A stretch of DNA of 64,000 bases from Haberlea rhodopensis (Eukaryota; Streptophyta; Magnoliopsida; Lamiales; Gesneriaceae): NCBI GenBank assembly GCA_907163345.1, contig CAJQUN010000443.1:372001-436000 (forward strand). The letters run 5' to 3'. The number at the start of each line of letters is the position of its first letter. Positions within the stretch are counted from its first letter, which is position 1. Shown one piece after another: positions 10,350-21,573 of this stretch. A model generated the notes under the pieces. The model saw only the letters and a list, made by a program, of their open reading frames with translations. It made no database searches and was not told the origin of the DNA. Made by a program: the position numbers and the translations under genes.

Positions 10350-12202
10350 ATGTATTAAAGACATCTTAGGGTTCTGGTTTGATGTGAGCTCAATTAGGTT
10401 ACAGGCCAAAATAAAACTTCAACAATTATTCAGTTACATTCCCAATCATGAATGTTTAAGTGATAGCATTAGACTACTTCTAGAGTAGAGACTATCCAAA
10501 ATTTCCTGTACTCTATCTTCATTTATGCTTTCAGCAGCTCACAGTTCAACCGACCCTCAGCCCCCTTGGTTCAAAAGCGTACCTACAGGAACAACTCACC
10601 ATGAGCATATATATATATATTATCACTTAACACAATTCAACTTAATAAAGTAATTAAGCGTATGAAACGATTAATTGATATGCTCCTCGATTACCACATT
10701 AGCACATTTCATTGTCGTTCCTGTTTCACAAGCTTATGCACAAAATCATTAGTTCACGATATAATGATCGATAACGCGTTTCCAATTATAACCACAATAT
10801 TTCACTTTAACCACTAGAATTGTGACTGTTCCGGTCCCAATACAACAGCGGAATTTTAGGACCCCTCGCTTCGACATATAGCGGCATCATATGATATCCC
10901 TCGCTTCGACAATGACAGCGGCATGTTACCTCGCTTAGACATGACAGCGGCAAATATCATATTACCATCGCTTCATATGACAGCGGCAAGTACCTCCCTC
11001 GCTCGGAGATAAAGGCTACCGGAACATTCATCAATTCCATCACATTAATCAAACACAATAGTTGATTCCATTATCACAGTAAATCACAGTCATTTCACAT
11101 ATACCATCACGTATAAGGATTCACTATCCACAATATACATAATCAAAGGTATGGCACGTTTTACCGTCCGATGCTCGTACGTCTCACTACGTACCTTGGT
11201 TCCAAAAGTGGAGATATCGTGGACTTTATCTCCTAGGCTGTGTGGCTACCTCGGATGGTTCTACATAATCACATGAATCCATATTAGAAACCAATAAATG
11301 AACCATTATAAAAAACATCACCATATAGAACAAAATCCCAAAAATCCATAATTTATGCCTTGCGATCGATATGTCCTAAGCCCCGATCGATCGCCAAGTT
11401 AAGAAAAATAAGCATTCAGGTACTGCCTCCACCGATCGATCGAGCCGTTTTTACCGATCGATCGAGACATCACACCGATCGATCGGTAAAAATCGCCGAT
11501 CGATCGGTAAGCTCATTTCACGCCTTGTTCAGGCTCTGCCTTGCTCGATCGATCGGACCCATTTCCCGATCGATCGAGAAGTCCTGTTTCTGCGAGAAAC
11601 TTCCCTGAATGAGCTTCCCTCAACACATACACTCATGAACAACCAAGAACAACTACTAAGCTCAACATATAACCACAAAACAACATGAAAATGCATCCCC
11701 CAAGTATAAACAACATGATGGAACAAGATCCACCCCTTTTAACCTCAAAAATAAGCCCCAAAACTAACCACAACTCAACAAAACTCTACCAAAATGGAAG
11801 CTTACCACTTGAGCTCCAAGTTTTTAGCAAGAGAGCACAAAAAGGCTCCTTTTTCAAAGCTTACTCCTCTCCTCTAGATGCATAAACGAAAATGGAGTTC
11901 TAAGATGAGGAAGAGGGATTTGGGGACATAAAGTTGATAGAAAGGGGGTGATGGGATGTAAAGATGTGAGCAAGTGGCTCCTTATCAGCTTTGGAATAAA
12001 TAAAATGTGTATCATAATATAAGCATGATATGTAGAATACTCCAACATGATATTTTAAAAGTATTTCACCACAATGCACCACAATTGCCATTAAAATCAT
12101 GCTTTACCAAAACTACAACCCAACACATTATCTAATTATCACCAATGTCACATAAACATAATTAACGCCCAAAATGCAATTAATTATCTCGGGGATATCA
12201 CA
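10350..12202 (-). repeat. Main part of the solo Tekay-type LTR
   Basis: These 1853 bp of the solo LTR hold a block of CGCTTCGACAT...AGCGGCA units (10850-11010) and a block of eight GATCGATC-type palindromes (11362-11578), then an AT-rich region to the LTR start. Short ORFs in this stretch have no recognisable product. Confidence 0.85.
11362..11578. repeat. GATCGATC palindrome cluster (solo LTR)
   Basis: Eight GATCGATC-centred motifs lie about 15-45 bp apart. Most are flanked by C on the left and G on the right (CCGATCGATCGR), including two perfect palindromes CCGATCGATCGG. Confidence 0.9.
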
Positions 12203-12207
12203 TTGGG

Positions 12208-12958
12208 AGTTGGCCGCCATGTTAGCTATCAACCTTCTAGCTTCCTCCGTTGTTTTATCTATAAATGCTCCTCCGCTTGCCGCATCCACTAAGTTCCTGT
12301 CAGAAGAAAGTAAACCTTCATAAAAGTATTGGATGAGAAGGTGTTCACTTATCTGGTGTTGTGGACAACTTGCGCACAACTTCTTGAATCTCTCCCAGTA
12401 CTCGTGTAGTGATTCCTCGTAGAGCTGCTTCACACCATATATCTATTTCCTCAAGTTCGTTGCCCTTGAAGCTGGGAAGTACTTTTCTAGGAATACTCTT
12501 TGTAAGTCAGTCCACGTGGTGATCGATCCGGATGGTAAGTAGAAGAGCCAGTCTTTTGCAGCGTCCTTTAAAGAAAATGGGAATGCTCTTAGCTTTATTT
12601 GATCCTCAGTTATTCCGGTTGGCTTCATGGTAGTGCACACCACGTGGAACTCCATCAGATGCTTATGTGGGTTTTCTCCTGCAAGACCATGAAAGGCTGG
12701 CAATAAGTGAATTAAACCAGACTTAAGTTCGAAGTTTACGTTATTGGCCAGAGCAGGGAAACTGATGCAGAGCGGTTGTTGATCCAAGTTAGGATTCGCC
12801 AACTGCCTCAAGCTTTGATTTGCAGCCATGTTGTTCCTTTCCTCCTCTTCTTGTTCTAAAATTCTTCGTGCGTCTCGTCTCCTCTGATGTAGCATCCTCT
12901 CAATCTCAGGATCGTAGTGAAAGTTATCTTCGTGATTCAACGATCCACCTGTACTCAT
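12208..12958 (-). pseudogene. Athila-like gag N-terminal part
   Basis: The frame starts at ATG 12958 (MSTGGSLNHEDNFHYDPEIE) and encodes the capsid region of an Athila-type gag, including the LKDAAKDWLFYLPSGSITTW and LHEYWERFKKLC segments typical of the plant retrotransposon gag domain. One in-frame TAG at 12443-12445 interrupts it after ATNLRK; the frame continues to 12208, where the solo LTR inserted after the codons for MAANSQ. The remainder of gag and the protease lie at 1571-150. The PBS and LTR upstream (13021-14555) belong to the same element. Confidence 0.85.
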
Positions 12959-13020
12959 TAACAAACCAAAATAGTAATGCGGGATAAAAATAAAAAAATC
13001 GACACTAATAAATATTACCT

Positions 13021-13038
13021 TCCCCGGCAACGGCGCCA
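13021..13038 (-). other. Primer binding site (tRNA-Asp type), Athila-like element
   Basis: Minus-strand TGGCGCCGTTGCCGGGGA lies five bases inside the LTR end. This 18-mer is the usual Athila PBS, complementary to tRNA-Asp. Confidence 0.9.
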
Positions 13039-13043
13039 AAGTT

Positions 13044-14555
13044 TGGTAGCGTTTATCGTGTACGCCCAAATTAACCCTTCTTCAGTTAATAGCAAAAATA
13101 TGTAGTAGTGGAAGTAGGGATCGATCACACAGGGAAGGTAAATTTATTTCGTACCAAAAACGAATAGTAACAAGGGGGTTTTATGATGAATGATTACTAC
13201 TAAGCAAATTCTAAAATTAAACTAATTAACGAGATTAACTAAGATGATTTAAACTTATGAGAGTGAAGCGATTCTTGGTTTTCAGGTAACCGTACTTTTG
13301 GAAAATTATCTTTTGGTCATCAAATCAAAACATTCGAATTCTTTCGATTATCTATCGATTGGAAATTTAATTCCTACTCATCTTATTCGTAGTTAAAGAG
13401 AAAACAGCATTCAATTCAACCCTTACCAAATCTCTAATCACCACTACAGCCGTTAATGATTAAATCAATGATAGTTTTCAAAACTAATGAGTTCGATAAA
13501 TCTAATCAATGAAAACTACAGCCGTTAAAATTGATTACTCAACCGTTTCTCCTAAGAATTCAATAACACCTACAGCCGGTTAATTATTGATCTTAGTTGT
13601 TTCTTAACAAACTATCGATTATGTAATTGAATATTAGGTGATCGGTCTAATACACAAACACAACAATCATGGAATTCAAAATTCGAGAAACGAATTGAAA
13701 TCGAAATCTAATTCAACAATCAAACCGAATTCTCATAAAAGATTTAAATCCAAAAGCAGGTATCCCTTCAACCAAGAATCAAAGGGTTTTAGCCTAGCAT
13801 AATTAAATCTAAAAACAATAAAAATTCAATGGAAAACATTAAATAAATAAAGGAAAAGAAATTACTAATATAAATCACGATTCCGGCTTGTCGATTCCGG
13901 TTCCGTTCTTCGTTGTTCTTGAAAAAAACTTGAAAGAAAATTATTCTCAAAACCTAAAAATATTCTAAAGTCTGGAATAATATGCCTAAGAACTGAATAA
14001 TCTCGAGTTATGGGGGTTGGTGGCTGATAAAATAGGTTACAATATTCTAAACATGGTAAAAGACCTAATTTCCTAATTTTCGGACTCTTCGGCGATCGAT
14101 CGCCTTGAATGTGGCGATCGATCGCTGCATTATTTTTTTTCGGAAAAACCCTTGAGGCGATCGATCGCTATAAAGTGGCGATCGATCGCTATAAAGTGGC
14201 GATCGATCGCCGAGCTCGTGTAGACTTTGGCGATCGATTGCCCCTTCTTCGCGATCGATCGCTGACCCGTAAATTTTGTTGCAAAAGTTTCTGTCCATAG
14301 GCGATCGATTTCCTCTTCTGGGCGATCGATTGCCACCTCCAAAATTACATTTTTGCCCTTTTCTTGATCAACTTTGAGTCCTTGCCATGTCCATATCTCT
14401 CCTTGGTCTTTACAAATCGTTTTTAGCTCGTTTTCTTCGATTGTACCTACAATTACACAAATATACGATTAGGTAGCATACGTATCAAATTATCTATCAA
14501 AACCTACCAAATCGTAGATAATTAAGCACTAAAGATGTGTCTATTTCTAGTCACA
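13044..14555 (-). repeat. 5' LTR of the minus-strand Athila-like element
   Basis: The LTR of about 1.51 kb ends CGCTACCA next to the PBS. Its start is placed at TGTGACTAG because the Tekay pol frame breaks there, after the codons for SKFRVAD. The start could be 2 bp later (14553). The 3'-end region resembles the end of the plus-strand Athila-like LTR (near 30500-30580). The second LTR lies left of the window, so the target duplication cannot be confirmed. Confidence 0.75.
14092..14334. repeat. GATCGATC palindrome cluster (Athila-like LTR)
   Basis: Nine motifs GCGATCGATCGC or one- to two-base variants (GCGATCGATTGCC, GCGATCGATTTCC) lie inside the LTR. Three consecutive units are spaced 20-21 bp. 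Confidence 0.92.
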
Positions 14556-15227
14556 TCAGCCACTCTGAACTTCGATGGTTGTCCAAGATGTACTAATGAT
14601 AACCACCTCTGAATCTCATCATCTGCCTTCTGAGCTCTCCTGATATTCTCATAGATATCTGGCTCAGCTAATAAGGTCGATACACGTACTGGTGATGTAT
14701 CTACATCGAAGTCATAGCCCAGATGGCAATAGGAAGTCATCATGGCTGATAATTGCATGACATCCTCAGCAGTACACCCCACTTTCCGGCTCAAGGCGTC
14801 TGTCATCAAGTTCGCCTTCCCAGGATGGTACTCTATTTCACAGTCATAATCCTTGAGTAAGTCCATCCATCTCCTCTGTCTCATATTCAGTTCCGCCTGA
14901 GTAAATAAGAACTTCAGGCTCTTGTGGTCTGTGTAAATGGTAAACGACGTACCATACCAATAATGCCTCCAGATCTTCAAGGCGAAAATAATAGCTGCCA
15001 ACTCCAAGTCATGGGATGGATATCTAGTCTCATGCGGCTTCAACTGTCTTGATGCATAAGCTACCACATGCTTATCTTGCATCAGTACACAACCCAGGCC
15101 CTATAGTGACGCATCGGTATAAAGAACAAACCACGTGTTCTCCGTAGGAATCACAAACACATGCGCCGTTGTCAACCGGTGTTTCAATTCTTGGAAGCTC
15201 TCCTCACAAACCTCAGACCAATAGAAT
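14556..15227 (-). pseudogene. Tekay-like RNase H fragment
   Basis: This continues the minus-strand Tekay-like pol broken at 24021 by the LARD. It encodes the end of RT and RNase H: VCEESFQELKHRLTTA, then YTDAS with a TAG in place of the next Gln codon, then the open stretch MQDKHVVAYASRQLKP (15082 to 14522), FTIYTDHKSLKFLF and NLMTDALSRK. The frame ends at SKFRVAD, where the Athila-like LTR begins; the last codons of the long open frame read into that LTR. Closest relative in the window: 61020-61690 on the plus strand. Confidence 0.85.
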
Positions 15228-15232
15228 GGTAC

Positions 15233-17660
15233 TGTAAGGACCCGAAGCCCTTAACCCTTGATTAGTGTATTAATCATTATGTGTGGCACATGCTTCCAAT
15301 AAAATCAATCGGGAAACTCAGATGATACTTTACCATTGAATGGCAATTACAAAATTTCTTTAATATTCAACATTAAGATCATCTCTACCAACAAATAGAC
15401 TCATAGGTTTCGCCCATTTCCATCCCCATTACACCACTTTTTACATTGTGGACTTTTATAAAAATTTGGGCAGAGTCTCCCCATAAATTGAGCTATCCCG
15501 AAACAAAAGCACATCACATAATATAATTCCCGGCCAGGGAAAACATAATACTCAACAGAATACAGAACACGAAGTAAATTCCCAGCCAGGGAAGACACCA
15601 CACAATAAGACAACAAAAGTGGGTTTCAACACCCACATAATACACCAATGACTCTCATATCATTTAGCAATTCTACCCTTAATTGCATGCATCATAGAAT
15701 GAAAGAGAGAAAGGCTCATGCCTTTATATACAACCCATATACAAGTATAACCATGCTCACATGCGAGCATCATGAATGTGTATATAATCCTCAGGTGTAT
15801 ATAAGTACCCTATACGATACCGTGCTCCATCAAGCCCTGGTACCACGATCCTGGGAGTACATCCAATCAACAGCTCGAGCTCAACTCCAAAGCCATCGAT
15901 GTACCTGTTCACCTGCCCCAACAGAGACAGCCCCCAACGGAGTGAGCATACCAATACACAAAATCCCATAATCACAATAATGAAATTCATAATTTACAAC
16001 AAAAGTACATACTAATGAATTTTAAATGATACTCCCCTGGATGGCAACGTCCTCATCCGGGATTCCGTGTACTGTCCCTGTTCTCACAATCATCAAACTC
16101 ATCACATTGATTTAACTCATCGCATGCCTAATTCTCGAATATCAATAGATAGTGATTCCAAATTCATTATACAGGCAAATATGGATATCTCAATATCAAA
16201 TACTGATTTCTCAACCTCGCTATCAATCACAGATAGCTCAAATGCCTAGCATTATTTTACCAATTCTCCATTATACTTAGACATCTCACATGTCTTATAA
16301 TGAATACATGATTCCACGATCATTCTCAGGCATATCAATGCCCTACAATGGTCATATACATCCAGTACCCCATATACCTTATGAGGTTATACAACTCTAA
16401 TATCACGCACGCTTGTGGCGGCGATATTAAGATTAGGTCGTTCCATAGCTATATCAACACACATATATATATATAACCATACGCACAACTATCTAATGCA
16501 ATCAAAATACATTATGCATTTCACAAATGCTCTCATATAAAGTAATGCTCGTACGTCGCACGGACCTTAAATCTCCGAAGTCCGAGCCAAACCTTGCTCG
16601 AGTTCCATGCCCCGAGGAATGATGTGCTAACACGATAAATAATTCACAATTATTTACGAACATGCAACCCATGCTCAAGCACACCTATAGCCTTTATACA
16701 AAAATATTGCCAACACAAGACAATTAACCATTTAAAAGACTCGGGGCGGAGCACATGCAGGGAGGGAAATTCGAAAGAGACATCAACGAAATTGATCAAG
16801 AACCATCCCTAAGTTTTCGAACCCTAACATCACAAATTCGAACCCATCCAAGCACCATAATTCACCTAAAACATGAATTAAATGACCAACAACAAGAATA
16901 ATCGCCCCTCCTGCCAAAACCACCAAAATCGAACATAATCCCTCACGCATACAGGGAGAAATTCGAACCAATCAACACATAAATGGTAGGGAATTACAGG
17001 AGAAGAACGAAAATGGGGTAAGGAAGGTTACCCAATCAAAAATCGAAAGGAAATCGCTCAAAATCGGAAGAACCCTAGAATTTGGGCCTCTGCGCTATTC
17101 TGGAAAATCCGAACGCAAATCGCGACGAAACTTCGAATTCTTGGTGTGGAAAGCTGCGCCTGGACGAGACGAAGCTAACGGCGGTTCGGACGCGCCGGAT
17201 GGTGGCCGGACGGCGGCAGGCGCGCGGCTTGAAGCGGTGAGGGTCGAGGGAGACGGGAATGGTGCAGACGGGGAGAGAGAGAGGCGGGCAAGGTGAAGAA
17301 AAGGCTTTCAATAATTAAAATCTCGGGTTCAACTGGTATTTATTGCAAAAATACCCCGAAATACTAATAGCCCCAAAAATACATCATGATTCATTAAAAA
17401 TCATCTGTTTTCAAAAAATCTCTCTCTAACTTCAAAACCCCTACCGGTGCCCACACAAAGCACCCCAATTCCCGAGTCACACTAAAAACCCAACTCATAG
17501 GTTTTTCACCCAAATGAGAATACAATCTCATCCTTGGGATCCAACGATCCCAACTACTCAAATAGACGAGCCCGGAAGGTCCAACACCGCGATTAAACTC
17601 CAAATCGCCACGTAAAACAACTTTAGGGGTCATTAGTACTCCGGGATTAACATCTATAAT
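15233..17660 (-). repeat. 3' LTR of the LARD (lacks its first bases)
   Basis: About 2428 bp, nearly identical to 21574-24015 apart from scattered substitutions and small indels. On the minus strand the LTR should start TGTGATGACC as in the 5' copy, but here the PPT runs straight into TATTATAGATG, so about 14 bases are missing. Short ORFs occur in both LTR copies and are not genes. Confidence 0.88.
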
Positions 17661-20049
17661 ATCCCCCACTAAAAGAATTTCGTCCTTGAAATTAGCACCG
17701 GTGTATCACGTAACACCCAGGCTACACAACAACATGAAGCCATAACCTCGATTCTTGACCATATCAGAATCGTATTAATAAACGCGAGGGTACCTACCTC
17801 GCACCAAACTCTGGAATGAAATAAACCTTCAGTCCACCAAAAATGAAAGAGCGTCGGCACAACATAACGCTAACAATCCAAAAGCAGTTAGTCAACTGAA
17901 ACTGCAAGGATTCGAATCGCTCCCGATTCCATCGTAGATATCATTCAATGACGTCTCTACCATGACTCACGGTGTCTAACATACATCGTTACGAGGGAAA
18001 CATTAGTATACCATGGTGTACACATACCAAACCTGGTTTCCACTTTAAAGCCTCCTCCATCGAAGGAGCAGTCGCATCATTGCAACTCAATTTGGGCAAC
18101 TCACGGCCACAGATTCACGCAAAAGACATCTCACAAGATGTCCACCTCCGGATGTTCCAAGAATCACATCCTGATCATAAATAAACAATCGAGACTCCAC
18201 AGAGTTTCAAGTTCCACAGAGGTCATGCAAGACAACCAATTGCATTCCTGCCACACATGTGTCAACCCACGACACTAAACAAATCCAAATCCTGGCCATC
18301 CCTCGTTTATCCTGGGATTTAACAATCCTAAAACAGGAAGGCTATCGAATTATCCAACAAGAATTACCATGGTCTCGAAACACGACAATCCCTCCTCAGA
18401 GAAGTCAATCGTACCTCACGATCATTCCTCAGAATATATCGTGCCATTGATATTACCGATCTCAAGGTTCCAAAATCTCACACCGGAGATCCACTAAACC
18501 AAGCATACAACTCGACGTTCAACAAGGAACAAAACAAAGTTGGCGTTCGTATACACCCACGGCATACATGCCCAACGCCAATCACAACATGCATACGCAA
18601 TGCAATAGACTCGGGTATCTCCAATCATACCCAATCCCAAAACAAATTGACAAACCTTGATTATTCTCACCCCACGGAGAATGATGGTTGACAAACCAAA
18701 ACCAAAGGGTGTGATTTCAACATCACCACCACACGAACCAAAATAACGAATCTCCCCAAAAGATTCAACCGGTAGGTATCATAATACCGCCTTCCTCTCA
18801 AGGAAAAAGTCATGAATCCCTGATCCTCCAATCCTCGAACCACCGTTCGGAAGACCTGGATATATTTATACCAAAACATATCCCGGAACCCAGAAATACA
18901 CAACTGGTTAGAGTAGTGCATCAATACCACCATTACCCGATCCAAAATCCGTATACGCCATGTATACACATCCCAACGATGCTCTGTACTAATGTCATAG
19001 TACTCCACAATCGAGCATCTCCCCGGAGACGTCTCCTCAAACGTCTCACCAGAAATACGAAGCCATCACATAGTCCAACACTAGTAGGGCTTACCATGGC
19101 TGATTTACAATCAATCCACGACCGATGCAAGTTGTCTCCAAGACAGTACAATCTAAATCTCTCCAAGAGATAAAATCAATATAGTAGTGTCACCCTACTA
19201 ACTATATCTCACAAACCATTGTGACTCCCGTTGCATTCCATATGCCAGGATGCTCAACTAGAGCTAACCATGACTTGTCGACACTCACGTTGGCATTCCC
19301 AACAGAATTGAGCTGCCCCAAAACAAGTCTCTCGAACATTTGACATATAAACGTCTCCGTGAGGTACTCCCTGCCTCAATCATCGTGCCACAAGGAGACT
19401 ACAAAATTCTACCAAACCCCTCATCGTATCACCATACGATTCACCTAGTTCGAATCCGACGAGCAGCATAAAGGCTAACACAAGCACACCAAGGTACTGT
19501 AACAATACCTGGCTACCGGTTCGTTGGCCCCATAGGGTCATACCAACCTATCAATGTGACACACGTTCCATCCGGTATACCATACCGTACAAACCATTAG
19601 AGTTGTGGGTCATCACCCAACACATCTCTAAAACACCAAATCACAATGGACAACCCAGTGTCCTGGCTCAACTACCATGCAATCCTAATCCATTAGGACT
19701 TATTCCACACCCTCAGGGTGGGTGTGCATGGTGTCTAACACACATCAAAGCAACAAGCGAGTAGTTTCCTCAACGACTACTCCTACCACCCAATCGCTTG
19801 GCTTTAGCCATCCCAGCTAGCATACCCAAGGGTATCATTGCTCGACACATATTTACCTCTATAACATGATGCGGTACACTCACCGGTACAATACATCCAA
19901 TGCTCCATCGAGCAAACCTGCTCGGCAAAAAGGTCTCGTCAACTAGTGACCCAGACTCTACCATGTGCTCACCATCGGCACTCAAACCATACAACCAAAT
20001 ACATAAACATGAATGTATTATTCATCAAAACGATGCCAAGCGTCCACAT

Positions 20050-20240
20050 AGACATCCCAAATAACATCGTCAAACATATGACGGTACCTGTCGATACACG
20101 ACACTCATAATTTCATCGTCAAACACATGACGGTACATGTCGATACACGACATCCATAATTTCATCGTCAAACACATGACGGTACATGTCGATACACGAC
20201 ATCCATAACTCATCGTCGAACACATGACGGTAAATAACAA
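20050..20240. repeat. Tandem repeat of about 55 bp
   Basis: Between three and four copies of a unit carry CATCGTCAAACACATGACGG and GTCGATACACGAC. Two less regular copies exist at 54455-54570 in the plus-strand LARD. Confidence 0.85.
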
Positions 20241-20289
20241 AACACCATATTCACAATACTGATAACAAAAGTATTATGCCATCCTCATT

Positions 20290-21330
20290 GCTATCAAGAT
20301 AGCGGAATACCTGTACCCATCGTCCACCAGCAGTACACAAGCAGCATCCATCGCTCGTAGGCGGCATAATCCAGTGCTACGCACATAGCGGTATAACCCA
20401 TCACTATAGAATCAGCGGCATGATCCCTTGCCATAAAGTCGGCGGCATGAAACATCGCTATAGATATCCGGCAGCATGAACCATCGTCATAGATGTAGCG
20501 GAATGTACCATCGCTATATAATACCTGGCGCATGAACCATCGCCAATAGATATAGCGGCAAGAACCATCGCTATATAATACCTGGCGGCAAGAACCATCG
20601 CCAATAGATGTAGCGGAAAGACCCGTCGCTAAGAATACCCGGCGGCATAAACCATCGCCAATAGAATAGCGGAATGAACCATCGCTAAGATACCCGGCGG
20701 CATAAACCATCGCCAATAGAATAGCGGAATGAACCATCGCTAAGAATACCCGGCGGCATAAACCATCGCCAATAGAATAGCGGAATGAACCATCGCTAAG
20801 AATACCCGGCGGCATAAACCAGCGCCAATAGAATAGCGGAATGATATCCCTCGCTATAATATGACAGCGGTCGTGTTCTTCGCTTCATATGAGCGGCAAA
20901 TATCTTCAACGCTACCTCGCTTCGACATACCAGCGGCAAATAATATCCCTCGCTACAATATGACAGCAGCCGTGTTCTTCGCTTCATATCAACGGCAAAT
21001 ATTCTCTCATCGCTACGGTATGACAGCGGCACCATTACTTCTTGTTTTAATCATGACAGCAGAAATACCCCTCGCTTTACATGACAGCGGAAATACCCCT
21101 CGCTAAGATATGACAACGGTCGTGTTCTTCGCTTCATATCAGCGGCAAGTATTCACATCGCTACGCCATGAAGCGGCAAGTATTCACATCGCTACGCCAT
21201 GCATGCAACCATAATGCATAACCCGTATTCCAATAAACATCACCATGAGTGTATTTTAATGCACCTCGCTTCAAATGTGACATGCGGAATTTTACCGTCG
21301 CTTCAACATTTAGCGGCAAAGCAATTAAAA
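20290..21330. repeat. CGCT/AGCG inverted-motif array of the LARD
   Basis: Roughly 1 kb is built of alternating ATCGCT/ATCGCC and AGCGG/GGCGGC words. About four near-identical units of roughly 57 bp lie at 20620-20830, and looser units with TCGCT...ATGACAGCGGCA follow. Each CGCT...AGCG pair could form a short stem. The same array lies at 53310-54420 in the other LARD. Confidence 0.85.
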
Positions 21331-21557
21331 TCATCACTCCGATATATATGCAACCGTAATGCATAATCCATGTCTCATAAGACCCTGCAACCACCATGGT
21401 TAGCAACAACATAATCCAATTATGAACACATATCATAAACGCACATAAGCAATATAGGTGTGTCACACAACACTAACTACCATCATGCATAAGTATGTGC
21501 TTCTCATTCCCATTAACATTTTCCTAGGCCCTCAACAGCCCCAAAGAGCTAACCACT

Positions 21558-21569
21558 GCTCTGATACCA
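21558..21569 (-). other. Primer binding site of the LARD (tRNA-iMet)
   Basis: Minus-strand TGGTATCAGAGC starts four bases after the 5' LTR end. It is identical to the PBS of the autonomous Tekay-like element at 26735-26746. Confidence 0.9.
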
Positions 21570-21573
21570 CTAA

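Larger units (their letters stand above)
1577..12202 (-). mobile_element. Solo Tekay-type LTR, interrupted by a copia element
   Basis: On the minus strand the unit begins TGTGATATCCCCGAG and ends GGGTCCTTACA. It is flanked by the 5-bp duplication TTGGG (1572-1576 and 12203-12207). Subtracting the copia insertion (1629-10344) and one copy of its duplication leaves 1905 bp of LTR with no internal domain, PBS or PPT: a solo LTR left by LTR-LTR recombination. Its start and end match the LTRs at 26751-28873 and 56501-58345, so it belongs to the same Tekay-type family. It sits inside the gag gene of an Athila-like element and precisely splits that reading frame. Confidence 0.88.
17661..21557 (-). 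other. Non-coding interior of the LARD
   Basis: No retrotransposon protein domain is visible in any frame. At the PPT end (17661-17695) the minus strand reads the pol tail NFKDEIL. From there to about 20000 the sequence is unique-looking and aligns with 54560-56490 of the plus-strand LARD. 20050-20240 is a tandem repeat, and 20290-21330 is dense in CGCT/AGCG inverted motifs. Small ORFs shared with the plus copy start at TTG and are not convincing genes. Confidence 0.8.

Noticed and set aside
14092..14334. Regularly spaced GATCGATC motifs resembling a CRISPR-like repeat-spacer array
   Set aside because: Repeats are only 10-12 bp, spacing is variable, and the context is a plant LTR.
17075..17311. 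Arg/Pro-rich ORF in a GC-rich part of the LARD LTR, also present at 23413-23651
   Set aside because: It lies inside LTRs, its frame and length differ between the two copies, and no family is recognised.
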